Positions 45,362 to 55,974 of a stretch of 64,000 nucleotides of DNA are shown in pieces (the first letter of the stretch is position 1; every line of letters begins with the position of its first letter). Origin of the DNA: Peltaster fructicola (taxonomy: Eukaryota; Ascomycota; Dothideomycetes); contig CP051143.1 of the NCBI GenBank assembly GCA_001592805.2, positions 248,001-312,000 on the forward strand, read 5' to 3'. The translations under genes and the position numbers were made by a program. Under the pieces are notes generated by a model. The model searched no databases, had not been told where the DNA came from, and saw only the letters and a list, made by a program, of their open reading frames with translations.

Positions 45362-45925
45362 CTATGCCTTGAACTTTTGATCTCGCTCAGAACGCTTCTT
45401 TTTTCCATTCTCGAGCCAGCAAGGATTCTTGCTCAAGGTCTCCTCCGGAATACGGCAGCATTGCTCAGGCTTGATCTTGACTGGAGAATGTCAGCAAGAG
45501 CACTGTTGGCGTGTTACGACTTACTCATTTCCTTCTGCTTGTCATACATGTGGAGACAGTTGTCCTCAGCGAGAATCACCTCTTCAAGACCTGCTGGCCA
45601 GGTGAGGTTGGCAACACACCCAGCATAGGCCATTTGGGGGGGTTTCAGTTCCGTCCCTTCCTCACAGTTGTAGTCTGCCCGGAACCATGCGTGGTTGTCT
45701 CTCAGGCGGACTCTTCTGTCCTCGCCGTAGAACCAGTCTTCCTTTGGATAATCTGTGCCACTGAAGTCGCAGTAGGCGATGTTGTCGATCAGAGCACAAC
45801 CCTCATTGACTGTCTATCAACTTGTCAGTGTGCAAACAGTCGAGGATGGGGATGCTTACAACTACAGTTTCGCTGCTGATGACTTTTGCCAAAGCGGCAA
45901 GAACTGTAAGCTTGATTGGCAGCAT
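45362..45925 (-). CDS. Small secreted cysteine-rich protein (spliced)
   Basis: Three exons, 45925-45860, 45813-45525 and 45480-45362, encode 157 residues. The introns of 46 and 44 bp have GTAAGC..TAG and GTAAGT..CAG ends, the second with a TTGCTGAC branch. The N-terminus LPIKLTVLAALAKVISS is a signal peptide. The mature protein carries eight cysteines, in EGCAL, AYCDF, YNCEE, AGCVA, DNCLH, QCCRI and NPCW. One N-glycosylation site (NLT) and a basic Lys/Arg-rich end (GKKKRSERDQ) are visible. No exon is long enough to stand out unspliced, so it is easy to miss. I do not recognise the family. Its size and cysteine pattern resemble effector-like secreted proteins, which is an inference only. A TATA box lies 107 bp upstream of the ATG. 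Confidence 0.8.
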
Positions 45926-46031
45926 GTTGGACAATAGACTGTTGTATCAAGGTAATGATTGCTCTTAGATCGACAGTGAGATTGATATCAGAGAGGCTCT
46001 GGTTTGAAGATGAAAAGCGCTGCTGTCGTCC

Positions 46032-46039
46032 CTTATATA
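46032..46039 (-). promoter_or_regulatory. TATA box of the small secreted protein gene
   Basis: TATATAAG on the minus strand, 107 bp upstream of the ATG at 45925. Spacing suits a fungal TATA box with a short 5' UTR. Confidence 0.55.
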
Positions 46040-46469
46040 GAGGTCAGGCATTTTCCATCTGAACAGAGGAGACTGCAACGACTTTTCAGCTGAACAATGC
46101 TGGGATGACTTGCAAGTCATGAGCGAGCGAAAGCACCAATCACGCTGCCAAGTAGGTAATGCATCGAAGCATCATCTCGACTCTTGGGTCAAGTCGCGCC
46201 TAAGGAGGTAGCCGAGTAGACAGCCTCCCGTACTTCTGAAGGTCACCTTGAATACTGATACGACCACAGGCTCTTGAGATCGGCCGGCAGATAGCTTCCT
46301 TTCGCGCTTCTCAGGAGGACTCTGAATGATCTACGTTCAAGATTGTGGTCTGAGGAGGGCAGCTCAAGTACAGACGAGTACTATAGACAAACATCGCTGC
46401 TGAACTATCTGCATTGGCTACATACACTTGAATCATCCAACACGACATTACCCTGAGACGCAAAGGCTC
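46040..46469. other. Intergenic gap between the two secreted-protein genes
   Basis: 430 bp upstream of the small secreted protein and downstream of the next secreted-protein gene, both on the minus strand. No gene or repeat is visible. Confidence 0.45.
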
Positions 46470-47282
46470 CTACATGTCATCGCAGTTCTCTGTGCATGGA
46501 CCTTGAGCCCAAGGAAACGATCTCCCATCAGTGTCCCAGTGAGCCTGAATCTCCTTGTACCTATAGTTGCGTCCTCGCTCATCCATATTCCAGAGATCAG
46601 TACAGAATTGAGTCTCCGGCTGGCAACCATTGGCTCTGTTAGAGATACAGACCATGGAATAATCTGGTGGTCTGGTGTCTGTGATATCGTCGTCGAACCC
46701 AGCGCGCATTGAGGAGCTGAGAAGTCCTTTGGGGCCGACACAAGACATGGCAAAGTCGATCATTGATATCTGCTGGAAGGGCTGCAAGGCTGCTTCGACA
46801 GGCCACCACCACGAAACACAGAGTGTAGCTGCATCTTTGCCGTTCAATGTTCGACAGATCGACCTCGGGTTCTGCTTACCGCGACCGTCTTTGAAAGCTG
46901 CAGTCATCATCTCCTTGAGGTGATTCTTGGTGCCATAGTAACCAGCTCCATTGAAGAATTGCTTCGGCGCGATATCACCGTGATTATTGCAGCCACCGAC
47001 AAAAGTGCCCTCTGCTGTGCAGTTGAACCATGGATATTTTGGGTATTTGTGAGGATCATAGCCTCGTTCTTCGAGACTGTCGGGGATGCTGTCAAGATAC
47101 TCTTGATATGCTTCGGCAGGACTAGAATGTGGATCTCTAGTCTGGAGCTCGAACTCAACGCCATCATGCTGAAAGACTCCTTTGCTGATGAATCCTGAGC
47201 TGCCGTGAAAGAGCTGAGGGAAGCCTTGAGTCACGGGAAGGACAGCTGCAAAGGTCAAGACTAGAGTATGCGAGAGCTGCAT
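46470..47282 (-). CDS. Secreted cysteine-rich protein, unknown family
   Basis: A single-exon gene of 270 residues starting with a clear signal peptide (QLSHTLVLTFAAVLPVTQG). The mature part has ten cysteines (FNCTA, GGCNN, SICRT, TLCVS, MSCVG, MVCIS, NGCQP, QFCTD, GPCTE, ENCDD), consistent with five disulfides. Notable segments are YPKYPWFNCTAEGTFVGG, VSWWWPVEAALQPF and a Trp-containing end. No catalytic motif is evident, and I cannot name a family. A TATA-like TTATATCT lies about 50 bp upstream on the minus strand (47328-47338). It is a neighbour of another secreted cysteine-rich gene in the same orientation; the two proteins show no obvious similarity. Confidence 0.8.
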   Translation of the reverse strand: MQLSHTLVLTFAAVLPVTQGFPQLFHGSSGFISKGVFQHDGVEFELQTRDPHSSPAEAYQEYLDSIPDSLEERGYDPHKYPKYPWFNCTAEGTFVGGCNNHGDIAPKQFFNGAGYYGTKNHLKEMMTAAFKDGRGKQNPRSICRTLNGKDAATLCVSWWWPVEAALQPFQQISMIDFAMSCVGPKGLLSSSMRAGFDDDITDTRPPDYSMVCISNRANGCQPETQFCTDLWNMDERGRNYRYKEIQAHWDTDGRSFPWAQGPCTENCDDM

Positions 47283-47876
47283 CTTGATCGCGGGTGGAAG
47301 AGCAAAAGGAAAGTGTGCAAATAGATCTAGATATAAGTAGTAGGAGAATCACGTAGCTGAGTCTACAACTTGACCTTCGAAGGACAACTGTATGGTTGAT
47401 CTTCTCGCGATGTCCTGGCCGGATCTGGGATACCCACTTGCTGACAATCAGAAACCAGTGACTCGAGTCGCTGAGGCTCATCACGACTGCGATGGTCAGG
47501 ATCGACTGCTTGATGCATCGATAACCGAGCACACTGGAAGCGCTGCCTGTGATGATAGAGAAAGAAGAGATGAGGTCCTCAGTATAGCACCACATGCGAG
47601 GCGTGGGGAACCCGACAACGGCGAGTGGAAAGAGCCTCGGACGAATTGAAGCTACACAACCTTGATCTCATTTGAGATTCGTCAATGCGAGCAGCACTTA
47701 TCTTCATACCTCCTACAAATCGCTCGATCGAATCGTATCACCCTCATTGATCGCGACATCGATCGCACTGACCTACGACATCACCTATACAGGAACCCAA
47801 GATTCTGCCCTTCACGATCTCACTTATCCCAGACGAATACCGCGCTGCTAAACGCACGCGACCTATACCACACATC
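47283..47876. promoter_or_regulatory. Divergent promoter region, secreted protein and mitochondrial carrier
   Basis: 594 bp between divergent start codons. Apart from the TATA-like site near 47330 there is no visible gene or repeat. Confidence 0.4.
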
Positions 47877-48884
47877 ATGTCTTCGGAAAAGCCTTTACCT
47901 TTCGTGTACCAGTTCATCGCTGGTGCGGTGGCTGGTGTCAGCGAGATCCTGATCATGTACCCATTGGATGTGGTCAAGACGAGAGTGTGAGGAAGCCAAA
48001 GCTCATGCATATTTGCAAATGCTGATCTGAGCACCACAGACAGCTGCAGGGCAAGGTCCCCGTGCCAGGACAAGATCACTACACTGGCATGATCGACTGC
48101 TTCAGGAAGATCGTAGCTAATGAGGGGTGAGATATCTTCGACATATGCTATACACCGCTGACCGATCAGATTTTCACGATTGTACCGTGGCATCAGTGCG
48201 CCAGTCCTTATGGAGGCTCCAAAACGAGCGACCAAGTTCGCAGCCAACGATGAATGGGGCAAGCTATACAGACGCGCATTTGGAGTCGAGAAGATGAACC
48301 AGCCGCTTACTGTGCTGACTGGTGCAACTGCTGGAGCAACCGAAGCATTCATAGTGGTACCATTCGAGCTCGTCAAGATCAGGTTACAGGACAAGGCTCA
48401 AGCACACAAGTACAAGGGTGCTCTCGACTGTGTGCAGCAAGTTATCAAACAGGAGGGTCCACTCGCTCTGTACCAAGGTCTAGAGGCCACAATCTGGCGA
48501 CACGCATGGTGGAATAGTGGCTACTTTGGCTGCATATACCAGGTTCGCGCTATGCTCCCACCAAATCCAACAAAGGACAAGTCGATTCAGATGCGCAACG
48601 ATCTGATCTCTGGATCTATTGGAGGCACTGTCGGCACAATCCTGAACACCCCGTTTGATGTCGTCAAGAGCAGAATACAGAACAGCCCTGTAGTGGCTGG
48701 CGGAGTGCGTAAGTACGGTTGGGCGTACCCAGCGCTTGCAACGGTGGCTCGCGAGGAAGGATTTGGTGCTCTATACAAGGGCTTCATCCCCAAGGTCATG
48801 CGATTAGGTCCAGGTGGTGGTATCCTGCTTGTCGTCTTTACAGGTGTCATGGACTTTTTCCGCAACATGAGAGGCGAGGCATGA
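47877..48884 (+). CDS. odc1: Mitochondrial 2-oxodicarboxylate carrier (Odc1/Odc2-like)
   Basis: Three exons, 47877-47986, 48040-48126 and 48170-48884, encode 303 residues. The introns are 53 and 43 bp; splicing joins KTRVQLQGKV and NEGFSRLYRGI, both expected in the family. There are three mitochondrial-carrier repeats with signature motifs PLDVVKTR, PFELVKIR and PFDVVKSR, so six transmembrane helices in the inner membrane. The block LMEAPKRATKFAAND is characteristic of oxodicarboxylate carriers, which exchange 2-oxoadipate and 2-oxoglutarate and support lysine metabolism. Odc1 and Odc2 types cannot be told apart here. The gene appears complete. Confidence 0.92.
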
Positions 48885-49244
48885 GTGGCATGAAGGAAGC
48901 AGCGGCGAGAGAGGGCTGCCTGGACGCAATTCGAGAGAATGATACATGGCATGGACTGTAAATGTACTGTACTACGCATCAAAGCACGGGCATTAGAGCG
49001 TCGAACGAATAGACGTCTATTCGTATGATACATTCCGTCTCTGAAGCAGTGGTAGGCGGCGACGGCGACAAAAGGCCTTCGAATCAATGGGATGGGTACT
49101 TCGACATCTTGTATGCCGACGTCCTGGAGCACGCTAGACAATGGTTTCATCGGGACACTTCCATGCCAGCCTGCCCTCCAAGTTGGCACGGCGGTAGACC
49201 AGCCCAATGGACAGTGCAATCTTCGCGGCCTTCGTCACCACTGC
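48885..49244. other. Gap between convergent genes
   Basis: 360 bp between the stops of the carrier and npr3 genes. Only 3' UTRs are expected and nothing else is visible. Confidence 0.45.
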
Positions 49245-51126
49245 TCAAGCAAGCATATCGTTGTAGACATCCATAGCGGTATCGGTGTGTGACTGTACGC
49301 TTGACGGCGATGCCTCAGTCAAAGGGCACTGAAACGTTTGCAACACTCCAAGCTTGTCAAGCCTGTTGATGCATTCGTCGATCTTGGATCGCTTCAGACC
49401 TTCCATGATGGCAATGTCCTCTATGGCGTGTTCTCCATTGAGATACTTGAGCAGCCTAGTGAACAAATTTCGCATCTCGACATCTGGAAGAGAGTGTCGT
49501 ATCTCCAAGATGACACTTCGTTCGCGAGGGCTCGTATTAGCAGGATCTAAGATGAGCACCGTTCGATCGATTCGACGTAGCTTCTCATCAGAATAGAAAG
49601 CTGTGCCACTGTCCGAGATGGTGCTGCTGTTGTCGTCCGTCGTTTCGACATCTGTGCCAAGCGTGACCGGAGTATGCTGTTCATCGGACAGGGCAACTCT
49701 CAGCCAACCCTGCGTATTCAACCTGATGACCAGTCTCTGACAGACGAGCCAAGCCAGAATGTCCATGTATGTATCACGATGTACTCGGCTGGGTAGGCAG
49801 CTACCATACACAATCGGGCTGCCACCCCTAGAATGCTTAGCATTTTCTGCAAACTCGGCAAAGCTGAGAACTTTTGCTGTAAACATCTGAGAGAGTCGAC
49901 AGCGTCTCAAGCGGTGCTGCAGGGTTGACCACATAGGTATTACGCACGTGGAGCGGTGCAATGAGTCGAGCTTTCCTCCATCTGATGAGGTGTTCTGCAA
50001 GCAGTAGGACCGCGGTCGGTGGCAGACTCAAGCGTGATGCCATCTTCGATAGAGGCTTCGTAGGCACAAGATGTGTGATGAAGAATGACATCGCAGCAGC
50101 CTCTGGATGCGCATCTAGCGATCTCAATATACTGTGCTTATCCTCTGTGAGCAGCAGTGCCGAACGTAGTGCTGGACCTTGCAGAGGTAGTGTCGGGTCC
50201 GGCACTGAGACCTGCAATGACATGTCAATGCCATGGAGAGTGAGATTGGCTATCTCGTCGATCAAGCTTGCATCATATAGCACTTTCAGTGCCCATGCGA
50301 GCTCACTGCTGTGCAGGATAGCATCGTTTTCATGAGTCCCAGCACTGATCTTCATCTTTGTAGCAAGCATTTTCCGGCTTTCCAGCTCAACATAACGATA
50401 CTTCTCTTGTAGGTACTTCAATGCTCTCGTCAAGGGTTGACACAAATCGTTGTAGACAGTCGTGCTTCGCAATGTTGCTGACTGCTCGTTGCTGAAATGC
50501 AAGGCAAACACGACCTGGAACATCAGCATACCGTCTGCTACAGTGACAGATCTAGTTGAGACACTCTCCATCGATGTTGCGAGACTTTGGCTATTCAGAC
50601 CAGAGTCGAAGCTGTCAACTACGTGGGTGAAGTCACGAGGCTGATGATCCTGAGGTGGCTCCTTGATCTCAATTGCATGCGGTCGCTCGATAGCATCTTG
50701 CCCGTCTGGTTGAATCTTTGAGTGTGTTTGACCCCATGACCCGTCTTCGTTGGCGTGGCATGGCTCGCCGATGAATGTGATGTCACCAATGGTCACCTCA
50801 AACTTCTGCTTCTCGCTCCAGCGACCGGGCGTAAGGAGCTTCTCAAGAACATCTGTCTTGATCCCCAAGGTCGTGTCAGATGCGACCTTTTTTGCCTCGC
50901 TGGTTGACTGCTGCCCGTCTCTATCGAGCTTTATCGCAGCCAGTCTGCCAAGCATTTGTTCGTGTCCATCAGACCGAGTAGAGACTTCATGATTGCTTGC
51001 TGATGGATCGACATCGGTGGTCGCTGCTGCAGCGAGAGGAAACTCAGAGACTAGTTTTGCACCAGATCTCGAACGAATGCATAGTAGCACAGCGCGCAGA
51101 TTGTTTGTTGACGGTTCTGCGTTCAT
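49245..51126 (-). CDS. npr3: Nitrogen permease regulator 3 (Npr3), with an apparent frame break
   Basis: Npr3 is a subunit of the SEACIT/GATOR1 complex that restrains TORC1 at the vacuole under nitrogen shortage. The first frame (51126-49837) contains the longin-like start NNLRAVLLCIRSRSGAKLV, VADGMLMFQVVFALHF, a predicted coiled segment, MSFFITHLVPTKPLSKMA and HLIRWRKARLIAPLHVRNTYV. The second frame (to 49245) continues with SPIVYGSCLPSRVHRDTYMD and ILAWLVCQRLVIRL, the conserved winged-helix C-terminus. The frames overlap around 49840-49895, and one extra base there would explain the break. A 49-bp GTTTAC..AAG intron would also join the frames. However, its 3' end coincides with the branch-like TGCTAAG, and it would delete a segment that aligns with family members. 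I therefore favour an indel. Combined length is about 620 residues. Confidence 0.88.
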
Positions 51127-51418
51127 GTGACTGTGCAGAGATCAGTCGCGTTCTGAAGCATGATCTTGTTCGCAGTAGCTAGCTGCACTCTGAGGAGTAG
51201 AGTCTCATCAGTCTCAGGTCTACGCAGCTATCAGATGAAGCTGCACACAAGGCGCGCCATGATGAAGTTTAGATATGCCAAGACGTCACGTCGGATAATC
51301 CAAACGCCGACCACACACACGACGCTCGGACCACGATTTCAAGAACTTCGAAATGTCCACCGATTGGAACCCACTACCTCACTGCTCAACTCACGACAAC
51401 CTCGACACCACCAACACA
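51127..51418. promoter_or_regulatory. Divergent promoter of npr3 and rpl4
   Basis: 292 bp separate the two ATGs, so a TORC1 regulator and a ribosomal protein gene share a promoter interval. I see no motif I can name with confidence. Confidence 0.4.
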
Positions 51419-52640
51419 ATGAGTCGCCCAACAGTCACCATCATCGGCGCCGATGGCTCTCCAAGCCAGGACACTCTCACACTCCCAAATGTCTTCAAGT
51501 CACCAATCCGACCAGACATTGTCCAGTACGCACAATCGCAAATTTGGTACAAGAGGAGGATGCTAATTTCACATCAGGGCGGTACACACTGGCATGGCCA
51601 AGAACAAGAGACAGCCATACGCAGTGAGCGAGAAGGCTGGTCACCAGACCAGTGCAGAGTCATGGGGAACTGGTATGTCTATCGCATGAGATCTATGATA
51701 TGCAGGAGGATACTGACAGCGCCTAGGACGTGCCGTCGCTCGTATTCCACGTGTGTCTGGAGGTGGTACTCACCGTGCCGGTCAGGCAGCATTTGGTAAC
51801 CAGTGCCGATCCGGTCGTATGTTCGCACCAACCAAGGTATGGAGGAAGTGGCACCAGAAGATCAACCTTGGACAGAAGCGTTTCGCAACTGTCTCAGCTC
51901 TTGCAGCATCCTCCAGCGCTGCTCTTCTCCTCGCTCGTGGTCACCACATCAGCAACGTGGCAGAAGTTCCACTTGTCATTGCCAGCACGGCCTTCGCTGA
52001 CGGTGCCATCAAGAAGACCTCCGCAGCCGTCTCTCTCCTCAAGACCGTTGGCGCTGGTGCAGATGTCGAGAAGGTCAAGTCTTCCCGCAAGATTCGTGCC
52101 GGCAAGGGTAAGCTGAGGGGTCGACGCCATCGACAGCGACGCGGACCTCTTGTTGTTTACGATCCAGAGAAGGATGGCAAGGACCTCGTCAGCGCTTTCC
52201 GCAACATCCCAGGTGTCGAGACTAGCTCAGTCTATGCACTCAACCTTCTCCAGCTCGCACCTGGAGGACATCTTGGACGATTCATCATCTGGACATCCTC
52301 TGCATTTGCAGCGCTTGACACTGTCTACGGCAGCACTACTGAGCCATCTGAGCTGAAGCGCGACTTCCTCCTTCCCTCCAACGTCGTTGCACAGTCAGAT
52401 CTTGCCAAGCTCATCAACAGCTCCGAAGTGCAAAGCGTTCTCCGTCCAGTCAAGGGTGGTGCCATCACCAAGCGTGGTGTGGTTCAAAAGAAGAATGCAC
52501 TTGTCAACCGCCAAGTGCTCCTACGTCTCAATCCTTATGCATCAACATACTCCAAGGAGGGACTTGGACACAAGAAGGCCGAGACTAGCGAGAGCTCAAA
52601 GAAGGACGCAGCTTTCATCTCCACCCTTCACGAGAACTAG
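51419..52640 (+). CDS. rpl4: 60S ribosomal protein L4 (uL4)
   Basis: Three exons, 51419-51525, 51578-51672 and 51727-52640, encode 371 residues. The introns (52 and 54 bp) have branch motifs TGCTAAT and TACTGAC. Splicing gives [20 protein letters not shown] and [15 protein letters not shown], which are hallmark L4 sequences, followed by [17 protein letters not shown], the long loop that lines the peptide exit tunnel. [18 protein letters not shown] and the C-terminal basic extension are also present. The N-terminus [12 protein letters not shown] is typical. The gene is intact. Confidence 0.97.
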
Positions 52641-53243
52641 ATGGTTTCAGTATGGTGTACTAGGAGTGTTTGAGGACTGAGCAGATCCATAGCGATTGTC
52701 ATCAGCAATCCTGTTCAATGGCAACATTTGACAATTCATGTTCATGCTGAGTCATAACTGAAGTCTACACGCGTGCCGGCTCTTCTGTTTTGCTACTATG
52801 CTGCACTTCTCCTGATATCTAGTATACATTCGCAGCTAGCAACACACATGGTCCATGTCATACTAATAGGAGGCTATAACGACATGCTCACTCCAGCTCC
52901 AGCGATCGTGAACAGGAAATATATCCAGCAGAGGAGGTGAATGAAATTGATCTTATGTCTTCCCGAACAATGTACGGGCTCTCAATGTCAGCTATTGCTA
53001 TGACGAAGGACCGCATGCCTTCCACATCTCCTCAATCCCTGCATGCTCCTATTACTGTGATGGGAGATGTACAACGTTGACCACCACCGTCCATTCTCTA
53101 CGAATCACCATCCCATGCCAAAAGATGAGGCTTTTGCACTACAAGGACCCTGCATACAAAGCTTATAGGAACATTTTCGAGCTCTTGCAGCTACCGAACA
53201 ACTTTGACTTGGTACTTCCTGACATACACATCTGCAAGATACA
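52641..53243. other. Intergenic region, no gene seen
   Basis: 603 bp between rpl4 and the histone chaperone gene, both on the plus strand. It must contain the terminator of the first and promoter of the second. No array or RNA gene is visible. Confidence 0.45.
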
Positions 53244-54257
53244 ATGGCCGAAGACAGCCCACCCGTAGCGTACGAAGATCTGGCAAGTCTGGAAGATGAA
53301 TTCGACGATGTCGACACGCAGATCAGTACGTCCTAAGATCAAACTCGAAGCCAATGCTCACAGACAACAGTGCGAACACAGTACGAGCTCCAGAAGCCCT
53401 TATACGCCAAGCGCAAGGAGACACTCGCCAAGATTCCCAACTTCTGGCCTCTAGTCTTCGAGCAAGCACCGCCCGAGATCGATCAGTACATCCAGACTGA
53501 AGACTCTCGTGTCTTCGCCGACAGCTTGGAGAGCATTGAGGTGATCCGCTCAGAGCTTGAGAAGGATGGCAAGAACGGAAGCCCTAGGAGTCTACGTATT
53601 GCTTTCAACTTCAAAGCAAACGATCAATTCGAAGATACACAGCTCGTGAAAGACTTCCACTGGCGGAGAGCAAGCGATGGCTGGACTGGTCTTGTATCAG
53701 AGCCAGTGCGCGTACAATGGAAGAGTGGCAACGATTTGAGCCATGGTCTGACGGAGATGGCGTACAAGCTGTTTGAAGCTCGCAAGAAGGGTGGTGACAT
53801 GACGAACAGAAAGCTGCCGGAATATAATAAGCTGAAGAAGGAGATCGAGTCATGGAATGCTCGAAACACAAGCTTCTTCACTTGGTTTGCCTGGGTCAGT
53901 GATCGTCGCTACGTCAGCGCCGAAGAGTCTGCGAAGGCCAACAAGGAGTTCGATGAATTGAAGGAGAAGCGAAAGAACGGTGAGAAGGTTGATATGCCCG
54001 AGCCAAACGAGGAGGACATTGGTGCGAATGACGACTCCGAGGTTGAAGCAATGGAGGATGGCGAAGACCTTGCCATCAGCATTGCTGACGAGTTATGGCC
54101 CAATGCTATCAAGTACTTTACTCAAGCCCAGGAACTCGACGACATGTCCGAGATGGACTTCGAGGAGGACGATGAAGATGACGAAGACACACCAGTCGAT
54201 ATCAGAAGTCTTGTTCAGCGAGACGACGGACCTCCTTCTAAGAAGCAGAAAAAATGA
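53244..54257 (+). CDS. SET/NAP family histone chaperone
   Basis: Two exons, 53244-53325 and 53371-54257, encode 322 residues. The 45-bp intron (GTACGT..CAACAG) joins DTQIMRTQYELQKPLYAKR. The NAP-fold core follows, with the dimerisation helix leading to KIPNFWPLVFEQAP, RIAFNFKANDQFED, LVKDFHWRRASDGW, VQWKSGNDL, TSFFTWFAWVSD and ELWPNAIKYF, all typical of the SET/TAF-I branch more than of Nap1. The C-terminus is a long acidic tail (DFEEDDEDDEDTP) ending in a basic PSKKQKK that may be a nuclear signal. The protein is expected to bind histones H3-H4 or H2A-H2B in the nucleus; a Vps75-like role with Rtt109 is possible but unproven. Confidence 0.9.
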
Positions 54258-54788
54258 TCCGATACGCACAGAACGTGCATGGAATGTGTCAACCATGAAG
54301 TGGTGTAAGCCTTGATCAGCTGTCCATTATGCGTCGTCTAATCATGAGCAACATCGAGAAGTTTCGGTATATGTGCCACCCATATAACGCCTGTCCTTCG
54401 CTATGCATGTGAGGTGTAGTAATTCCCTACTCTGGCGAAGGGCAATGTGAAAAGAATCTTCCATCAACGCAATGGGGTGTCGTTGCATTGTCAAGTCACT
54501 CCTCCACAACAACGGCGATGGTCCTCAACAAGCCTTGCTGAGGTGATATAGGACCGTATTTCTGCTGCCCGAAGGCCACCAGCATCGCTTGCAAAACAAA
54601 TAGATGTCCACTACCGCGCCAGAAGGCTGTCCTCAACGTCGCCATTCGCTGTATCAGGAAATAGAACGCAAGCAGATTTCGCTTCCCTCGTTCTCATCGG
54701 CCGAAGTTGTCTCCAATGGTATAGGCAAGAAATGCTAGGATCAGCGCATATCGCCATTTGGGAGACTGACTGTATGTTGCTCGCCGGA
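54258..54788. other. Gap between convergent genes
   Basis: 531 bp between the stops of the histone chaperone and nmrA genes. No coding or repeat structure is visible. Confidence 0.45.
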
Positions 54789-55974
54789 CTAGCAACTTCC
54801 CACGAAGAAGTCATTCTCAAAACCTTCAGGATGAGATCGTGGAGTGTATTGCCCAGCGAGGTGATGCGGTGAGCTGTATCCACCTGGTGTAATCGCGCGG
54901 GAGCCTGGGATGGTTGCTGGGCCGTTCGCACGATCAGATGACGCAGACGAGGATGGCAGCTCGAGATCACCTCTGCCATCCTCCATCCATCGAAGACCAT
55001 TAGCATATTCTTCTAGTGGAAAGACCTCACGAGCATAGGCCTCGATGCCTCGGAATCCTTCCCATATACTTCGTGCTTCTCTAGGATACTCGAGGCCTGG
55101 GCCGAAGTATGGTGCTCGTTTATCACCCAAGGTAGTCTGCAAGGCTTCGAGATGCTCACGGTAGCCACTGGGCATGTCGACGTTGATCTTGATCGGACCA
55201 TGAACATATCGTACTGGCCGACCAACACCGTTGGCGAAACGAGCACAGGTTTGGAGAGGTGTCAGCTTTTCGAAGGCCATGGTGACTCTACAGCATGTCA
55301 GATCTTGCGATCCAGTTCATCCAATCGACTCACCTCTGTCCTTTCCAGTGATTTGGACCCATCTTGTAGATCTGCAACAGGGCAGGACCGACGTCATGTT
55401 CAGCGTCCAGCCACGGTAGAGGCTCATCTGGATGGAAAGGAGCCTGCCATATGAAGCTGCCGTCACTCTGCAGCTCCATCTGAAACAGAGGATACGGCAA
55501 AGACGTGAAGTTGTTGTTGTAGATTCCAGTGTAGATGAACGTCGCCGGTAAGCCAATTTGTCGCACATAGTTCTCGACAGCAAACTTCGAGGCCCACATT
55601 GGTAGAGCTCTCCAGTCTTGGCCGAATGTTGAGTGATCAGGCATGCTCGAGTAGACATAGTGCGTGACCCGTGCTCTCTTCGCAGCATCAGCACATGCTT
55701 TGCCTATGGCGACTTCATCGCCCCAGTGTGTTGTGTTTATGAAGGCGATCTTTGCGCCGTCAAAGAGTCGATTGAGGATGGCATTTCGATCCGGTCCCGT
55801 CAAGTCACCTTCTATCAGCTCGACATTCGGCAACTCAGCGAGTTCTTCAGCAACAAAGCCTTCCCTCTCGCGCACTTGTGCTCGAACCCGCCACCCAACG
55901 GCGCAAGCTACTCGGATCAGAGAGGCGGTCTGTCGTCCTGTGGAGTTGATGGTGGCCACAGTCTTGATCGACAT
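54789..55974 (-). CDS. nmrA: Nitrogen metabolite repression regulator NmrA
   Basis: Two exons, 55974-55334 and 55287-54789, encode 379 residues. The 46-bp intron (GTGAGT..TAG) joins WKGQRVTMAFEKLTP. NmrA is a dehydrogenase-like, catalytically inactive protein that binds NAD(P) and inhibits the GATA factor AreA. The Rossmann motif NSTGRQTASLIRVA is at residues about 9-22. INTTHWGDEVAIGKACADAA, HYVYSSMPDHSTFG, FAVENYVRQIGLPATF, YNNNFTSLPYPLFQMEL and PLPWLDAEHDVGPALLQI are near-diagnostic for NmrA itself, as against the wider NmrA-like family. I chose the ATG at 55974 (MSIKTVATIN) because upstream in-frame sequence lacks similarity to the family. The C-terminus keeps EGFRGIEAYAREVFP and then a Ser/Pro-rich tail. 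Confidence 0.94.

Noticed and set aside
49838-49886. 49-bp intron joining the two Npr3 frames
   Set aside because: The frames would join, but the donor is weak (GTTTAC), the branch-like TGCTAAG overlaps the 3' splice site, and the removed segment aligns with coding sequence in the family; an indel fits better.
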